NCBI RefSeq assembly: GCF_000236035.1
Contig: NZ_JH393258.1
Coordinates: 352,006-416,005 of the forward strand
Direction of reading: 5' to 3'
Length of the DNA: 64,000 nucleotides
Source: Vreelandella boliviensis LC1
Lineage (GTDB): Bacteria > Pseudomonadota > Gammaproteobacteria > Pseudomonadales > Halomonadaceae
Below the pieces are notes generated by a model. It ran no database searches and was not told where the DNA came from. It saw only the letters and a list, made by a program, of their open reading frames with translations. Positions 11,898 to 20,653 of the stretch are shown here, piece after piece (within the stretch, counting starts at the first letter, position 1; every line of letters starts with the position of its first letter). Position numbers and translations under genes: made by a program.

Positions 11898-14699
11898 TTA
11901 AGTGCCACCTCGCGTGTCTCCCCGCGTCAGCCGACAGGCTGCGTACTTAAACTCGGGTATTTTGCCGTAGGGATCGAGCGCTGGGTTGGTAAGCAGATTG
12001 GCGGCGGCTTCGGCGTAGGCGAAGGGCACAAACACCATGCCATCGGGAATTTTTGGATCCATCCGCGCGGTCAGTGTAATCGTGCCGCGACGGGTGGTGA
12101 TAGTAAGCGGATTCCCCGGTGCGACACCCAAACGATTGAGCTCCCCAGGTGAAAGACTGGCCACTGCCTCGGGCTCTAGGGCATCCAATACCACGCTGCG
12201 CCGGGTCATGGAGCCGGTATGCCAATGCTCCAGCTGTCGCCCGGTGGTCAGCACTGTGGGGTAATCGTTATCCACTGGCTCGTCGGGCGGCAAGGGTCGC
12301 GTGGGGGCAAATTTGCCACGCCCACCAGCGCGCGGGAAAGCGTCACTAAATACCACGTCTTGGCCGGGGGCATCTTCAGATGCGCAGGGATAAGTGACCG
12401 AGCCCTCTCGCGCCAAGCGCTCCCAACTGATGTGATTCAGCGAAGCCATACCCTGCTGCATTTCAGCAAACACTTCTTGGGGGTGGGTATAATTCCATGC
12501 CAAACCAAAGCGGTTGGCAATCTCTTGAATAATCCACCAGTCGGGTTTGGCCTCGCCGGGGAGCGGCAGTGCAATGCGCCCCAATTGAACCTGGCGGTTG
12601 GTGTTTGTCACCGTGCCCTCTTTTTCCGGCCACGCGGAAGCGGGCAAAATCACGTCGGCAAACTGAGCGGTTTCGGTGACAAATAGATCCTGCACCACCA
12701 GATGCTCCAGCTTACCCAGCGCTGCCCTAGCGTGGTGTAGATCAGGGTCAGACATCGCCGGGTTTTCGCCCAGAATATACATACCGCGCACTTGGCCTGC
12801 GTGAATGGCGTCCATAATTTCCACCACCGTTAAACCCGGCTGCGCATCCAGCGGTGTATTCCATAACTCTTCAAAGGCAGCACGCAGCTGGGCATCGCCC
12901 ACTGGCTGGTAGTCCGGCAACACCATGGGTATCAGGCCCGCATCCGACGCCCCCTGGACATTATTCTGCCCACGCAGCGGGTGCAGCCCGGTACCGGGGC
13001 GGCCGGTGTGACCACAGGCCAGCGCCAGCGAAATCAAGCAGCGGGCGTTGTCGGTGCCGTGGGTATGCTGGGAGATACCCATACCCCAGAAGATCATTGC
13101 TTTTTCTGCATTGGCATAGCGCCGGGCGATATCACGAATCACATCGGGTTCGACGCCGCATAGCTCGCTCATGGTTTCCGGCGCGCTCATCGCCACGCTC
13201 TGCTTCAGCGCTTCAAAGCCCTCGGTATGGGCAGCGATATACGCATCGTCATACAGTGATTCGGCAATAATCACGTGGAGAATGGCGTTGAATAGCGCCA
13301 CATCGGCGCCCGGCTTAAAACGCACGCTCAGGCTGGCGTAGCTATCCAGCGCCTGGCCGCGGGGGTCGAGAATAATAATCTCGGTGCCGTTCTTCGCCGC
13401 CTGTTTAAAAAAAGTCGCGGCTACGGGGTGGTTAACCGCCGGGTTGCAGCCGGTGAGAATCACCACATCCGCTTCCAGCGCCTGCATAAAGGAGGCAGTC
13501 ACCGCCCCAGAGCCTAAGCACTCCATCAGCGCGGCCACGGAACTGGCATGGCACAGCCGCGTACAATGGTCGACGTTGTTGTTGCCAAAACCGGTGCGCA
13601 CCAACTTTTGGAACAGCCAGGCCTCTTCGTTGGAGCACTTGGCGCTGCCAAACCCCGCCAGCGCCTTGGGGCCATGCTGGGTTTTTAGCTCCGCTAAACC
13701 GTCCGCGGCTGCGGCTAGCGCCTCTTCCCAGGTGGCCTTGCGAAAATGCGTCAGCGGCTGGGCAGGATCAAAACCAGGGTCTAGGACTTTGGGAACGCCG
13801 GGCTTGCGGATCAGCGGCGTGGTCAAGCGTGCGGGATGGCGCGGATAGTCAAAACCAAAGCGACCTTTAACACACAATCGGTTGTGGTTAGAGGGGCCGT
13901 CGCGCCCTTCTACGTAGGCAATGGCATCGTCTTTGATATGGTAAGTAAGTTGGCAGCCCACGCCGCAGTAGGGGCATACCGAATCCACTTGGCGGTCTAT
14001 GGCTTTGGAATCGCCTTGCCCGTTATTGTCGACAAGCGTAGCTGGCATAAGTGCGCCCGTCGGGCAGGCTTGCACGCACTCCCCGCACCCCACGCAGGTA
14101 CTTGCGCCCATGGGGTCGTCAAAATCGAAAACGACTTTCGCAGCCGCACCGCGATGGGCAAGGCCAATCACATCATTGCTTTGTACCTCCCGGCAGGCAC
14201 GCACACAAAGCGTACACTCAATGCAGGCGTCTAAATTAACCTGCATGGCGGGATGGCTAGTGTCGGTCGCTTTATCAAGGCGCACCCACTCTTCACGCTT
14301 GGGCGGTAACCAGGCTTTAACGGCGTTCTCTTCAACGCCAAGCTGGTCGGCCATGGCCCAAAAGTGGCTGGAGCGATCAGGGCTCTGTTCACGAGAAGGC
14401 TGATCCGCCATCAGCAGCTCCAACACACCTTCCCGAGCGACCTTGGCGCGCTCCGAGCTTGCACTATGAACGACCATATTGGGAGCGGCTTCGCGTAGGC
14501 AACTGGCCGTCAAGGCACGCTCGCCCTCCACCTCAACCATGCAGACACGGCAATTGCCGTCGGCGCGGTAGCCCGGAGCATCTTTAAAGCACAGGTGGGG
14601 AATGGTTTCTCCGGCGCGTTTGGCGACCTGCCATAGGGTGTCACCGGGGTAAGCGGTTACCTCAACACCATCAAGGGTTAATGCGAACGGGGTGGTCAT
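11898..14699 (-). CDS. fdsA: NAD-dependent formate dehydrogenase, molybdopterin catalytic subunit (FdsA type)
   Basis: The 933-residue subunit has, in order, an N-terminal [2Fe-2S] domain (Cys37, Cys50, Cys53, Cys67) and two ferredoxin-type [4Fe-4S] motifs (Cys159/162/165/169 and Cys202/205/208/212). Next come a further [4Fe-4S] cluster (Cys242/245/249/276) and the bis-MGD domain. CTRLCHASS places a Cys-His pair at 383-384, where Fds enzymes have their metal-ligand Cys and neighbouring His, so it is not a selenoprotein. It oxidises formate to CO2 in the cytoplasm and passes electrons to the NADH module encoded upstream; start and stop overlap by 4 bases (ATGA). No fdhD or separate fdsD is visible here. 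Formate against a related substrate is inferred from the cluster pattern. Confidence 0.9.
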   Translation of the reverse strand: MTTPFALTLDGVEVTAYPGDTLWQVAKRAGETIPHLCFKDAPGYRADGNCRVCMVEVEGERALTASCLREAAPNMVVHSASSERAKVAREGVLELLMADQPSREQSPDRSSHFWAMADQLGVEENAVKAWLPPKREEWVRLDKATDTSHPAMQVNLDACIECTLCVRACREVQSNDVIGLAHRGAAAKVVFDFDDPMGASTCVGCGECVQACPTGALMPATLVDNNGQGDSKAIDRQVDSVCPYCGVGCQLTYHIKDDAIAYVEGRDGPSNHNRLCVKGRFGFDYPRHPARLTTPLIRKPGVPKVLDPGFDPAQPLTHFRKATWEEALAAAADGLAELKTQHGPKALAGFGSAKCSNEEAWLFQKLVRTGFGNNNVDHCTRLCHASSVAALMECLGSGAVTASFMQALEADVVILTGCNPAVNHPVAATFFKQAAKNGTEIIILDPRGQALDSYASLSVRFKPGADVALFNAILHVIIAESLYDDAYIAAHTEGFEALKQSVAMSAPETMSELCGVEPDVIRDIARRYANAEKAMIFWGMGISQHTHGTDNARCLISLALACGHTGRPGTGLHPLRGQNNVQGASDAGLIPMVLPDYQPVGDAQLRAAFEELWNTPLDAQPGLTVVEIMDAIHAGQVRGMYILGENPAMSDPDLHHARAALGKLEHLVVQDLFVTETAQFADVILPASAWPEKEGTVTNTNRQVQLGRIALPLPGEAKPDWWIIQEIANRFGLAWNYTHPQEVFAEMQQGMASLNHISWERLAREGSVTYPCASEDAPGQDVVFSDAFPRAGGRGKFAPTRPLPPDEPVDNDYPTVLTTGRQLEHWHTGSMTRRSVVLDALEPEAVASLSPGELNRLGVAPGNPLTITTRRGTITLTARMDPKIPDGMVFVPFAYAEAAANLLTNPALDPYGKIPEFKYAACRLTRGDTRGGT

Positions 14700-16447
14700 G
14701 GCGCACTCCCTTTCAAAATAGCCTCTGCAGCGTCGCTAACAATAATCTGCTGCTGGGCAAGCTCGGCTCGAAAGTCTTTCAACAGCCCCAGTACGGGGTT
14801 GGGCGCTGCTTGACCCAAACCGCAAATTGACGCGTCCTGCATCACCTGCGCCAGCCGGGTGAGCTGGCCTAGATCCCAATTGTCGCGCTCTAACAGCAAG
14901 TGCATTTTTTCAGTGCCTACCCGACAAGGGGTACACTGGCCGCAGGATTCGTCGGCAAAAAACGCCAGCAAGTTGGTCGCCACCGCCTGCAAGTTATCCT
15001 GCTGGGAGAGCACGATTACCGCCGCCGAGCCAATAAAACAGCCATGATTCTGGAGCGTATCAAAATCCAGTGGTACATCCGCCTTGCTGGCGGGCAGTAT
15101 ACCCCCCGAGGCGCCGCCGGGCAGGTAAGCCGCCAGCTGATGACCTTCGGCCATGCCACCGCAGTACTCATCGACCAGTTCGCGCAGGGTAATACCTGCG
15201 GGGGCAAGGTAAACGCCTGGATATTTTACCCGACCAGAGACCGAAAAACTGCGCAGCCCCGAACGGCCATTGCGGCCTTGCCCGGCAAACCATTCGGCCC
15301 CCTGCTGCCAAATCGGCGCAATCCAGTACACCGTCTCAACGTTATTGACCAGCGTCGGGCGGCCAAACAGCCCCTGCTGCGCCACGTAGGGCGGACGATG
15401 GCGAGGCTTGCCAGGTTTGCCTTCCAGCGACTCAATCAGCGCGGACTCTTCACCGCAAATGTAAGCGCCTGCCCCGCGGCGCAGCACGATATATTCCGAC
15501 GCAACCAAACCCGCCTGAACAAGCTCGCCAACCGCTTCTCCCAGCACCCGGCGAAGACCAGGATACTCATCGCGCAGATAGATATACAGCGCCTTGGCCT
15601 CTACCGCCCAGGCGCTGATCAGTGCGCCTTCCAAAAATTGATGGGGCGATTTTTCGAGATGATAGCGATCTTTAAAGGTGCCTGGCTCGCCTTCATCAGC
15701 ATTGATCACGCAGTAGCGCGGCCCAGGCTCCTGACGTACAAAGTGCCACTTTTTAAAGGTTGGGAACCCCGCGCCGCCGAGCCCTCTTAACCCAGCGTTC
15801 TCCAGCGTCGCCATAAGTGTATCAACGCTGACGCGGCCCCCTCGGCAGTCGGCCAGCAGCTGATAGCCGCCCGCTTGCTGATATGCCTCAAGGCGCTGCC
15901 ATAAAATCGCTTCCGGGTGAAAATGGCCCGTATCCACCACTGCCTCAACGCCTTCGGCGGTAGCAAACTGCACATGGTGGTGGCCCACTTCAACCACCGG
16001 TGCGCTATCGCAACGCCCCATGCAGGGGGCACGTAGAACGCGCACTGCTTCAGGGTCAAAGCCCGCTTCCAGCTTTGCTTTAAGCTGGGCCGCCCCAGCT
16101 AACTGGCAGGAGAGCGAATCGCATACCCGTACTGTGGTGTCGGGCGGCGGTGTTTGAGCATCGTGCACCACATCAAAGTGGGCATAAAAGGTGGCGGTTT
16201 CATATACTGCCGCCATAGGCAGGTTCATATACGTCGCTAAAGCGCGTAACTCAACCATCGACAAATGGCCATGGGCGTCCTGAATAGCGTGTAAATGCTC
16301 TAGCAGCTGATCGCGCTGGCGCAAGCTGGGCTGCTGGCGTTCGTCACCCAGCAGCGCTCTTAAGGCCACCAGCGCCACTGGCGATAGTTCGCGGCCTTGG
16401 GGATGGCCACGCCGACGCCGTAAAGAAGAAACCGTTCGGTTAGTCAT
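14696..16447 (-). CDS. fdsB: Formate dehydrogenase NADH-binding subunit, fused gamma+beta (NuoE-NuoF type)
   Basis: The protein (583 residues from the ATG at 16445-16447) joins two complex-I-like modules. Residues about 20-165 are a NuoE/FdsG thioredoxin-like [2Fe-2S] domain with Cys109, Cys114, Cys142 and Cys146. The rest is NuoF/FdsB, with GLGGAGFP, the FMN/NADH region INADEGEPGTFKDR and the [4Fe-4S] motif SCGQCTPCRVG (Cys502/505/508/542). It passes formate electrons to NAD+. The frame is open to 16585; the ATG at 16447 gives MTNRTVSSLRRRR directly before the conserved domain, and an ATG at 16486 is a possible alternative. It heads a two-gene operon with fdsA. Confidence 0.9.
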   Translation of the reverse strand: MTNRTVSSLRRRRGHPQGRELSPVALVALRALLGDERQQPSLRQRDQLLEHLHAIQDAHGHLSMVELRALATYMNLPMAAVYETATFYAHFDVVHDAQTPPPDTTVRVCDSLSCQLAGAAQLKAKLEAGFDPEAVRVLRAPCMGRCDSAPVVEVGHHHVQFATAEGVEAVVDTGHFHPEAILWQRLEAYQQAGGYQLLADCRGGRVSVDTLMATLENAGLRGLGGAGFPTFKKWHFVRQEPGPRYCVINADEGEPGTFKDRYHLEKSPHQFLEGALISAWAVEAKALYIYLRDEYPGLRRVLGEAVGELVQAGLVASEYIVLRRGAGAYICGEESALIESLEGKPGKPRHRPPYVAQQGLFGRPTLVNNVETVYWIAPIWQQGAEWFAGQGRNGRSGLRSFSVSGRVKYPGVYLAPAGITLRELVDEYCGGMAEGHQLAAYLPGGASGGILPASKADVPLDFDTLQNHGCFIGSAAVIVLSQQDNLQAVATNLLAFFADESCGQCTPCRVGTEKMHLLLERDNWDLGQLTRLAQVMQDASICGLGQAAPNPVLGLLKDFRAELAQQQIIVSDAAEAILKGSAP

Positions 16448-16630
16448 AAGGCACGCTATGCGTAGGAATGTAATACTATTCAGCATAGTGGCACTTTCAC
16501 CTAGAGGGAATCCTCTCTTGGGCAATACTTCTTTCGGCCTACCGTTGCATTGGAACTGGCAACGGGCCACCGCAGTCTTTATCATCTGCCGTCTTTTTCG
16601 ATAGCTTTTATAGCCAGTTAGGAGCGTAGG

Positions 16631-17551
16631 ATGTCAATGTGGGTTACCTGGGTGTGTACGCTCTTATTCGTCGCGCTAATGAGCGCTGCGCCAGCCTATG
16701 CCAACACAACATTGCGCGTTATTGCCTCTTTTTCAGTCATGGAGGAGTTGGTCAAACGAGTGGCAGGCGACACGGTCAGCGTCAACGTCATTGTTCCTCG
16801 GGGAGAAGACGTTCACCGCTGGGAATTAACGCCGCCCAACGTGCTGGCGTTAGAAGAGACCCATATCGTGTTTTATAACGGGCTTGGATTAGAACCCTGG
16901 ATACGCCATGTTCAAGCGATGTCTGACGATCAGCTTACATTAGTGGAAGTGGCTAAAAAGGCCGACTATAAACCGCTGATGATCTCGACCGGGCAGTATG
17001 AAGGCGAGCCAGACCCACACATGTGGATGGATCCAGAGGGGGCTGCAGCCTACATTGACGTGATTGCCGAGACCCTGGCGGATCATCTACCCGACCAGGC
17101 AGATGCGTTTTATAACCGCGCTGAAGAGGCACGCAAGGCGCTGAACAATCTTAACCAAGCGGTTAAAGAGCGACTTGACGGCATTCCCAACACTAATCGC
17201 ACCCTGCTGACCAGCGAAGCAGGCTTTGGCTATTTCGCCCGCGCTTACGCTTTTGAAGCGCAAGGCGTGTGGGGAGTTAATCATGAGACCCAAGGCAGCG
17301 CCCAGGCAATGGCCAAGATGAGCGAATATCTTGCTAATAATCGCCCACGCCCACCAGCGCTGTTTTTTGAAAGCACCACGCCGAGTATTCATATGGACGC
17401 CCTGTCCCGTGAGGCATCGCTCCCCCTGGCAGGCCCGCTTTATGTCGACTCACTGAGTGGCGCAGATGGCCCTGCGGCCAACTACTCGGCCATGCTGCAC
17501 CACAACGCTGAGGTCATGCACACTGCCCTGGGGGGCGCAACGGCCGAATAA
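16631..17551 (+). CDS. Orphan metal ABC transporter solute-binding protein (Mn/Fe, PsaA/MntC-like)
   Basis: The 306-residue cluster 9 binding protein has a signal peptide (cleavage after PAYA, about residue 24). Candidate metal ligands are His62 (EDVHRWE), His130 (DPHMWMDP), Glu196 (TSEAGFGYFARAY) and Asp273 (LYVDSLS). The His-His-Glu-Asp set and spacing resemble Mn/Fe-binding PsaA/MntC. Zn-specific ZnuA usually has His at the third position plus a His-rich loop, which is absent here. No permease or ATPase gene is adjacent, so it must use a distant transporter or act as a periplasmic metal buffer. It is divergent from the formate dehydrogenase operon. The ion is inferred from ligands only. 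Confidence 0.87.
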   Translation: MSMWVTWVCTLLFVALMSAAPAYANTTLRVIASFSVMEELVKRVAGDTVSVNVIVPRGEDVHRWELTPPNVLALEETHIVFYNGLGLEPWIRHVQAMSDDQLTLVEVAKKADYKPLMISTGQYEGEPDPHMWMDPEGAAAYIDVIAETLADHLPDQADAFYNRAEEARKALNNLNQAVKERLDGIPNTNRTLLTSEAGFGYFARAYAFEAQGVWGVNHETQGSAQAMAKMSEYLANNRPRPPALFFESTTPSIHMDALSREASLPLAGPLYVDSLSGADGPAANYSAMLHHNAEVMHTALGGATAE

Positions 17552-17565
17552 TCGATCCACTGCCA

Positions 17566-18288
17566 TTAATCAATAGCCTTAGACGTTTGGGGTGCGGTCA
17601 TCAGCAATTCGGTTAACGAACCAAGCACCCGATCGGGGTGACTGGTTTCAATCGGCTCACCATGATTATACCCGTAGGGCAGCGCCAGGGTGGTAAACCC
17701 CGCCGCTTTCCCGGCAGCAATATCGTGACGTGAATCGCCTACCATCACACACTCCGTTGGCGGTATTTGGCAGTGTTGAGCAGCGTGCAACAGCGGCAAG
17801 GGGTGGGGCTTCTTTTCGGCCAGGGAATCACCGCCGAGCCACAAGGTAAAATAGCTCTGCAGTTCGAAGTGACTTAACAGCGGTTCAATAAAGCGCTCGG
17901 GCTTATTGGTAATCAACACCAGCATCAGACCGTGTTGATGCAGTGCCTTAAGCGTCTGCTGAACCCCAGGGTAGAGCGTCGTCAGAGTATTGGGTGCTGC
18001 GCCGTAGTGCACCATAAACGCATCATAGGCGCGCTGTTGCAGGCTAGGCTCTGGCGGGGCTTGCAACGCCCAGGTCAGGGCCCTTTCCACTAATACCGCC
18101 GCGCCATTGCCAACCCAGTCCCGCACCTCTGCCTCGCCCGGGCTGGGCAAATCAAGCTCCTTCAGCGTGCGCGCCACTGCGGCGGCAAGGTCGGGCACTG
18201 AATCAATCAGCGTGCCATCCAAATCAAAGGCAATCAGCCGCTTACCCCCTAGTACGGCATGCAGTGCTGAATACGCTTGTGAATGCAT
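17566..18288 (-). CDS. gph: Phosphoglycolate phosphatase
   Basis: This 240-residue HAD-superfamily phosphatase has the DLDGTLIDSVPDL motif I, the ITNKPE motif II, and the GDSRHDIAAGKAAG motif IV. VRDWVGNGAAVLVERAL in the cap domain is typical of Gph. It removes 2-phosphoglycolate, for example from DNA repair. Two in-frame ATGs (18294 and 18288) lie behind an AGAGGG ribosome site; the second has the better spacing. In many gammaproteobacteria gph sits between rpe and trpE; here ndh and the formate dehydrogenase/binding-protein block separate it from both. Confidence 0.92.
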   Translation of the reverse strand: MHSQAYSALHAVLGGKRLIAFDLDGTLIDSVPDLAAAVARTLKELDLPSPGEAEVRDWVGNGAAVLVERALTWALQAPPEPSLQQRAYDAFMVHYGAAPNTLTTLYPGVQQTLKALHQHGLMLVLITNKPERFIEPLLSHFELQSYFTLWLGGDSLAEKKPHPLPLLHAAQHCQIPPTECVMVGDSRHDIAAGKAAGFTTLALPYGYNHGEPIETSHPDRVLGSLTELLMTAPQTSKAID

Positions 18289-18424
18289 TTTCATTGCCCT
18301 CTGTTTCTTAGTTGGTTGCGCATCACGTTAGCCTTAACATAAGAAGATCATCTTACACGTTCGCATTAGTCAGAAGCGTAAGAACCCTCTATGCTTGGGC
18401 TAATTTAGCTAAGGAGGCAGTGAT

Positions 18425-19723
18425 ATGCCCACTCCCAGAATCGTGGTTGTTGGCGCTGGCGCGGGCGGCTTAGCCCTTGCCACGCGATTAGGCCGTACCT
18501 TAGGTAAGCGAAAACGCGCAGAAATTGTGCTGTTGGATCGCAATACTACCCATGTATGGAAGCCTCTGCTTCACGAGCTGGCCACCGGAGTGCTGAATTC
18601 CAGCATGGACGAGGTGGATCTTCGCGGGCATTCCTCTGCTCACTTCTACCGCTATCAGCGCGGCTCGCTCACCGGCCTCAATCGCGAGCAGCAGACGCTG
18701 CAATTAGCACCGATCCATGATGAAGATGGACAAGAAGTGCTACCCGCCCGCGAGCTTGCCTATGACTATCTGGTCATGGCAATAGGCAGCGTTTCCAACG
18801 ATTTCGGCACGCCCGGCGTGGCGGAGCACTGCCACTTTATTGATTCACCCGAGCAGGCCAAGGCGTTCCAGCGCGATATGATCAACACCTTTCTGCGCTA
18901 CACCGATCCCAATCTACGCCAACATACTCAGTTGACCATTGGAATCGTCGGCGGCGGTGCGACGGGGGTAGAGCTTGCTGCCGAATTGTTTGACGCTTCG
19001 CGCATGCTCAATGCCTATGGGGTGACGTCGTTAGATAATCAGCAAATCAGTGTACACTTGCTGGAAGCGGCACCCCGCTTGCTGCCGGGGCTTTCCGAGC
19101 GGGTCAGCGAAACCGTTAAAACAGAACTTGAGAGCATGGGCGTGACCGTCCACACCGATACCGCCGTTAAAGAAGCGCAGGCGCATCAGTTGGTCACCGG
19201 TGACGATGAAGTGATCAAGACCGATATCAACGTGTGGGCAGCGGGTATCAAAGCGCCACCATTTTTGGCCGAGCTAGGCCTAACGACGAATAAGAAAAAC
19301 CAAATTGACGTAAAAAGCACCCTACAAAGCGTCGATGATGAGAAGATTTTTGCCCTGGGAGACTGCGCCAGCTGCCCAATGGGGGAAGATAGCACCGTGC
19401 CTCCGCGTGCCCAGGCTGCTCACCAGCAGGCTAAGCTGCTGGCCAAAAACCTGGTTAATCTACTGGAAGGTAAACCACTAGCCGATTTCCGCTACCGTGA
19501 TCACGGCTCGCTGGTATCGCTGGCCCGCTTTGACGCGGTGGGCAATTTAATGCGTAGCTCCGCCTCCCGGGGCCTGTTTTTAGAGGGCTGGCTGGCTCGC
19601 CAAGCCTATGCATCGCTCTATCGCATGCACCAACTCTCTATTCATGGGGCGCCGAAGACGGGGCTAGCGTGGCTGGTCGATAAACTTAATCGTTACTTAA
19701 AACCGCGCATGAAACTTCACTAA
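18425..19723 (+). CDS. ndh: Type II NADH dehydrogenase
   Basis: The 432-residue flavoprotein has the N-terminal FAD Rossmann motif VVGAGAGGLALATRLG, the second NAD(H) motif GIVGGGATGVELAAEL at about residues 176-191, and the C-terminal FAD segment FALGDCASCP. Length and the THVWKPLLHELATG segment fit NDH-2 (E. coli Ndh, 434 residues), a non-proton-pumping NADH:quinone oxidoreductase bound to the inner membrane face. A strong AAGGAGG ribosome site precedes the ATG. It stands alone between gph and rpe, on the opposite strand to both. Confidence 0.93.
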   Translation: MPTPRIVVVGAGAGGLALATRLGRTLGKRKRAEIVLLDRNTTHVWKPLLHELATGVLNSSMDEVDLRGHSSAHFYRYQRGSLTGLNREQQTLQLAPIHDEDGQEVLPARELAYDYLVMAIGSVSNDFGTPGVAEHCHFIDSPEQAKAFQRDMINTFLRYTDPNLRQHTQLTIGIVGGGATGVELAAELFDASRMLNAYGVTSLDNQQISVHLLEAAPRLLPGLSERVSETVKTELESMGVTVHTDTAVKEAQAHQLVTGDDEVIKTDINVWAAGIKAPPFLAELGLTTNKKNQIDVKSTLQSVDDEKIFALGDCASCPMGEDSTVPPRAQAAHQQAKLLAKNLVNLLEGKPLADFRYRDHGSLVSLARFDAVGNLMRSSASRGLFLEGWLARQAYASLYRMHQLSIHGAPKTGLAWLVDKLNRYLKPRMKLH

Positions 19724-19737
19724 ACGACACTTACTTA

Positions 19738-20430
19738 TTACTTGGCAAGCGCCGCACGCATCTGCTTGATCACCGTGTCATAGCCGTGCGGATCGCTGGC
19801 TTGGTGGGCGCTAAAAATGGCGGACCCAGCCACAAAGGTATCGGCGCCTGCGGCGGCGATCTCTGCGATGTTATCCACTTTCACCCCTCCGTCGATTTCC
19901 AAGCGTATATCAAATTTTGAGGCATCAATGCGTGCCCGTGCCTCACGCAGCTTGTCGAGCGTGCCAGGGATAAAGGATTGCCCACCAAAACCTGGGTTAA
20001 CGCTCATCAGCAGCACCATATCGACTTTATCCATCACATAGTCGAGGTAGGAGAGCGGCGTGGCCGGATTAAACACCAGACCTGCCTTACAGCCGCCATC
20101 ACGAATCAGCTGCAGCGAGCGATCAACATGCTCAGAAGCTTCGGGGTGAAAGGTAATATAGCTGGCGCCCGCCTCAATAAAATCGCTGATCATGCGGTCT
20201 ACCGGCTTAACCATCAAATGCACATCAATCGGCGCCGTCACTCCGTGCTTACGCAGTGCTTTGCACACCATCGGGCCAATGGTCAGGTTGGGCACATAAT
20301 GATTATCCATTACGTCGAAGTGCACTACATCCGCGCCAGCCGCCAGCACGTTATCGACCTCCTCGCCAAGCCGCGCAAAGTTAGCGGAAAGAATAGAGGG
20401 GGCAATCAAAAAGTCCTGCGCAGCGGTCAT
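19738..20430 (-). CDS. rpe: Ribulose-phosphate 3-epimerase
   Basis: The 230-residue TIM-barrel enzyme has [33 protein letters not shown] and EIDGGV, all hallmark metal and phosphate-site motifs. It interconverts ribulose-5-phosphate and xylulose-5-phosphate in the pentose phosphate pathway. It is convergent with ndh, 14 bases apart, and divergent from the sulfate uptake operon. Confidence 0.97.
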   Translation of the reverse strand: MTAAQDFLIAPSILSANFARLGEEVDNVLAAGADVVHFDVMDNHYVPNLTIGPMVCKALRKHGVTAPIDVHLMVKPVDRMISDFIEAGASYITFHPEASEHVDRSLQLIRDGGCKAGLVFNPATPLSYLDYVMDKVDMVLLMSVNPGFGGQSFIPGTLDKLREARARIDASKFDIRLEIDGGVKVDNIAEIAAAGADTFVAGSAIFSAHQASDPHGYDTVIKQMRAALAK

Positions 20431-20535
20431 AACAGGTTCCTAAATTAACAGGGGAATGGGTTCGCTATATTACCAGAGCCACCCACTAAGCCCCATCACT
20501 CTCGCGCTTTTTGCATTGGGCATCTACGCACACAC

Positions 20536-20570
20536 ATATTCTCAAATAGAATATAAAACATGATTGTAAT
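20536..20570 (+). promoter_or_regulatory. Inverted repeat and A+T-rich element upstream of the sulfate operon
   Basis: A perfect 7-bp inverted repeat ATATTCT-N5-AGAATAT (20536-20554) overlaps a 25-base element (20546-20570) that recurs between cysB and trxA. It is about 85-120 bases before the sbp start, a suitable place for a LysR-type activator. CysB is the likely binder, by inference. Confidence 0.5.
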
Positions 20571-20653
20571 TCCACATTGATAGATTTAACCTTGCCAATA
20601 TTGCAAGACGACTATTAGCGACACTTTGCGCTAACTGAATTAAGGAGTTAGTT

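Noticed and set aside
12219..13270. Several plus-strand open frames (up to 155 codons) opposite fdsA
   Set aside because: Antisense to a conserved catalytic subunit, with no ribosome sites or recognisable motifs.
14900..15790. 296-codon plus-strand open frame opposite the formate dehydrogenase NADH subunit
   Set aside because: It lies wholly antisense to a well-supported gene, and its translation shows no family motif. It is a shadow of G+C-rich codon use.
16631..17551. ZnuA (zinc uptake) as the name of the binding protein
   Set aside because: It lacks a His-rich loop and has Glu at the third ligand position, which fits Mn/Fe binders better; no zur-like site was recognised.
20300..20316. 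Fur-box-like A+T stretch (ATAATGATTATCCATTA) inside rpe
   Set aside because: It is within conserved coding sequence (the VMDNHYVP region) and not near a start of an iron gene.
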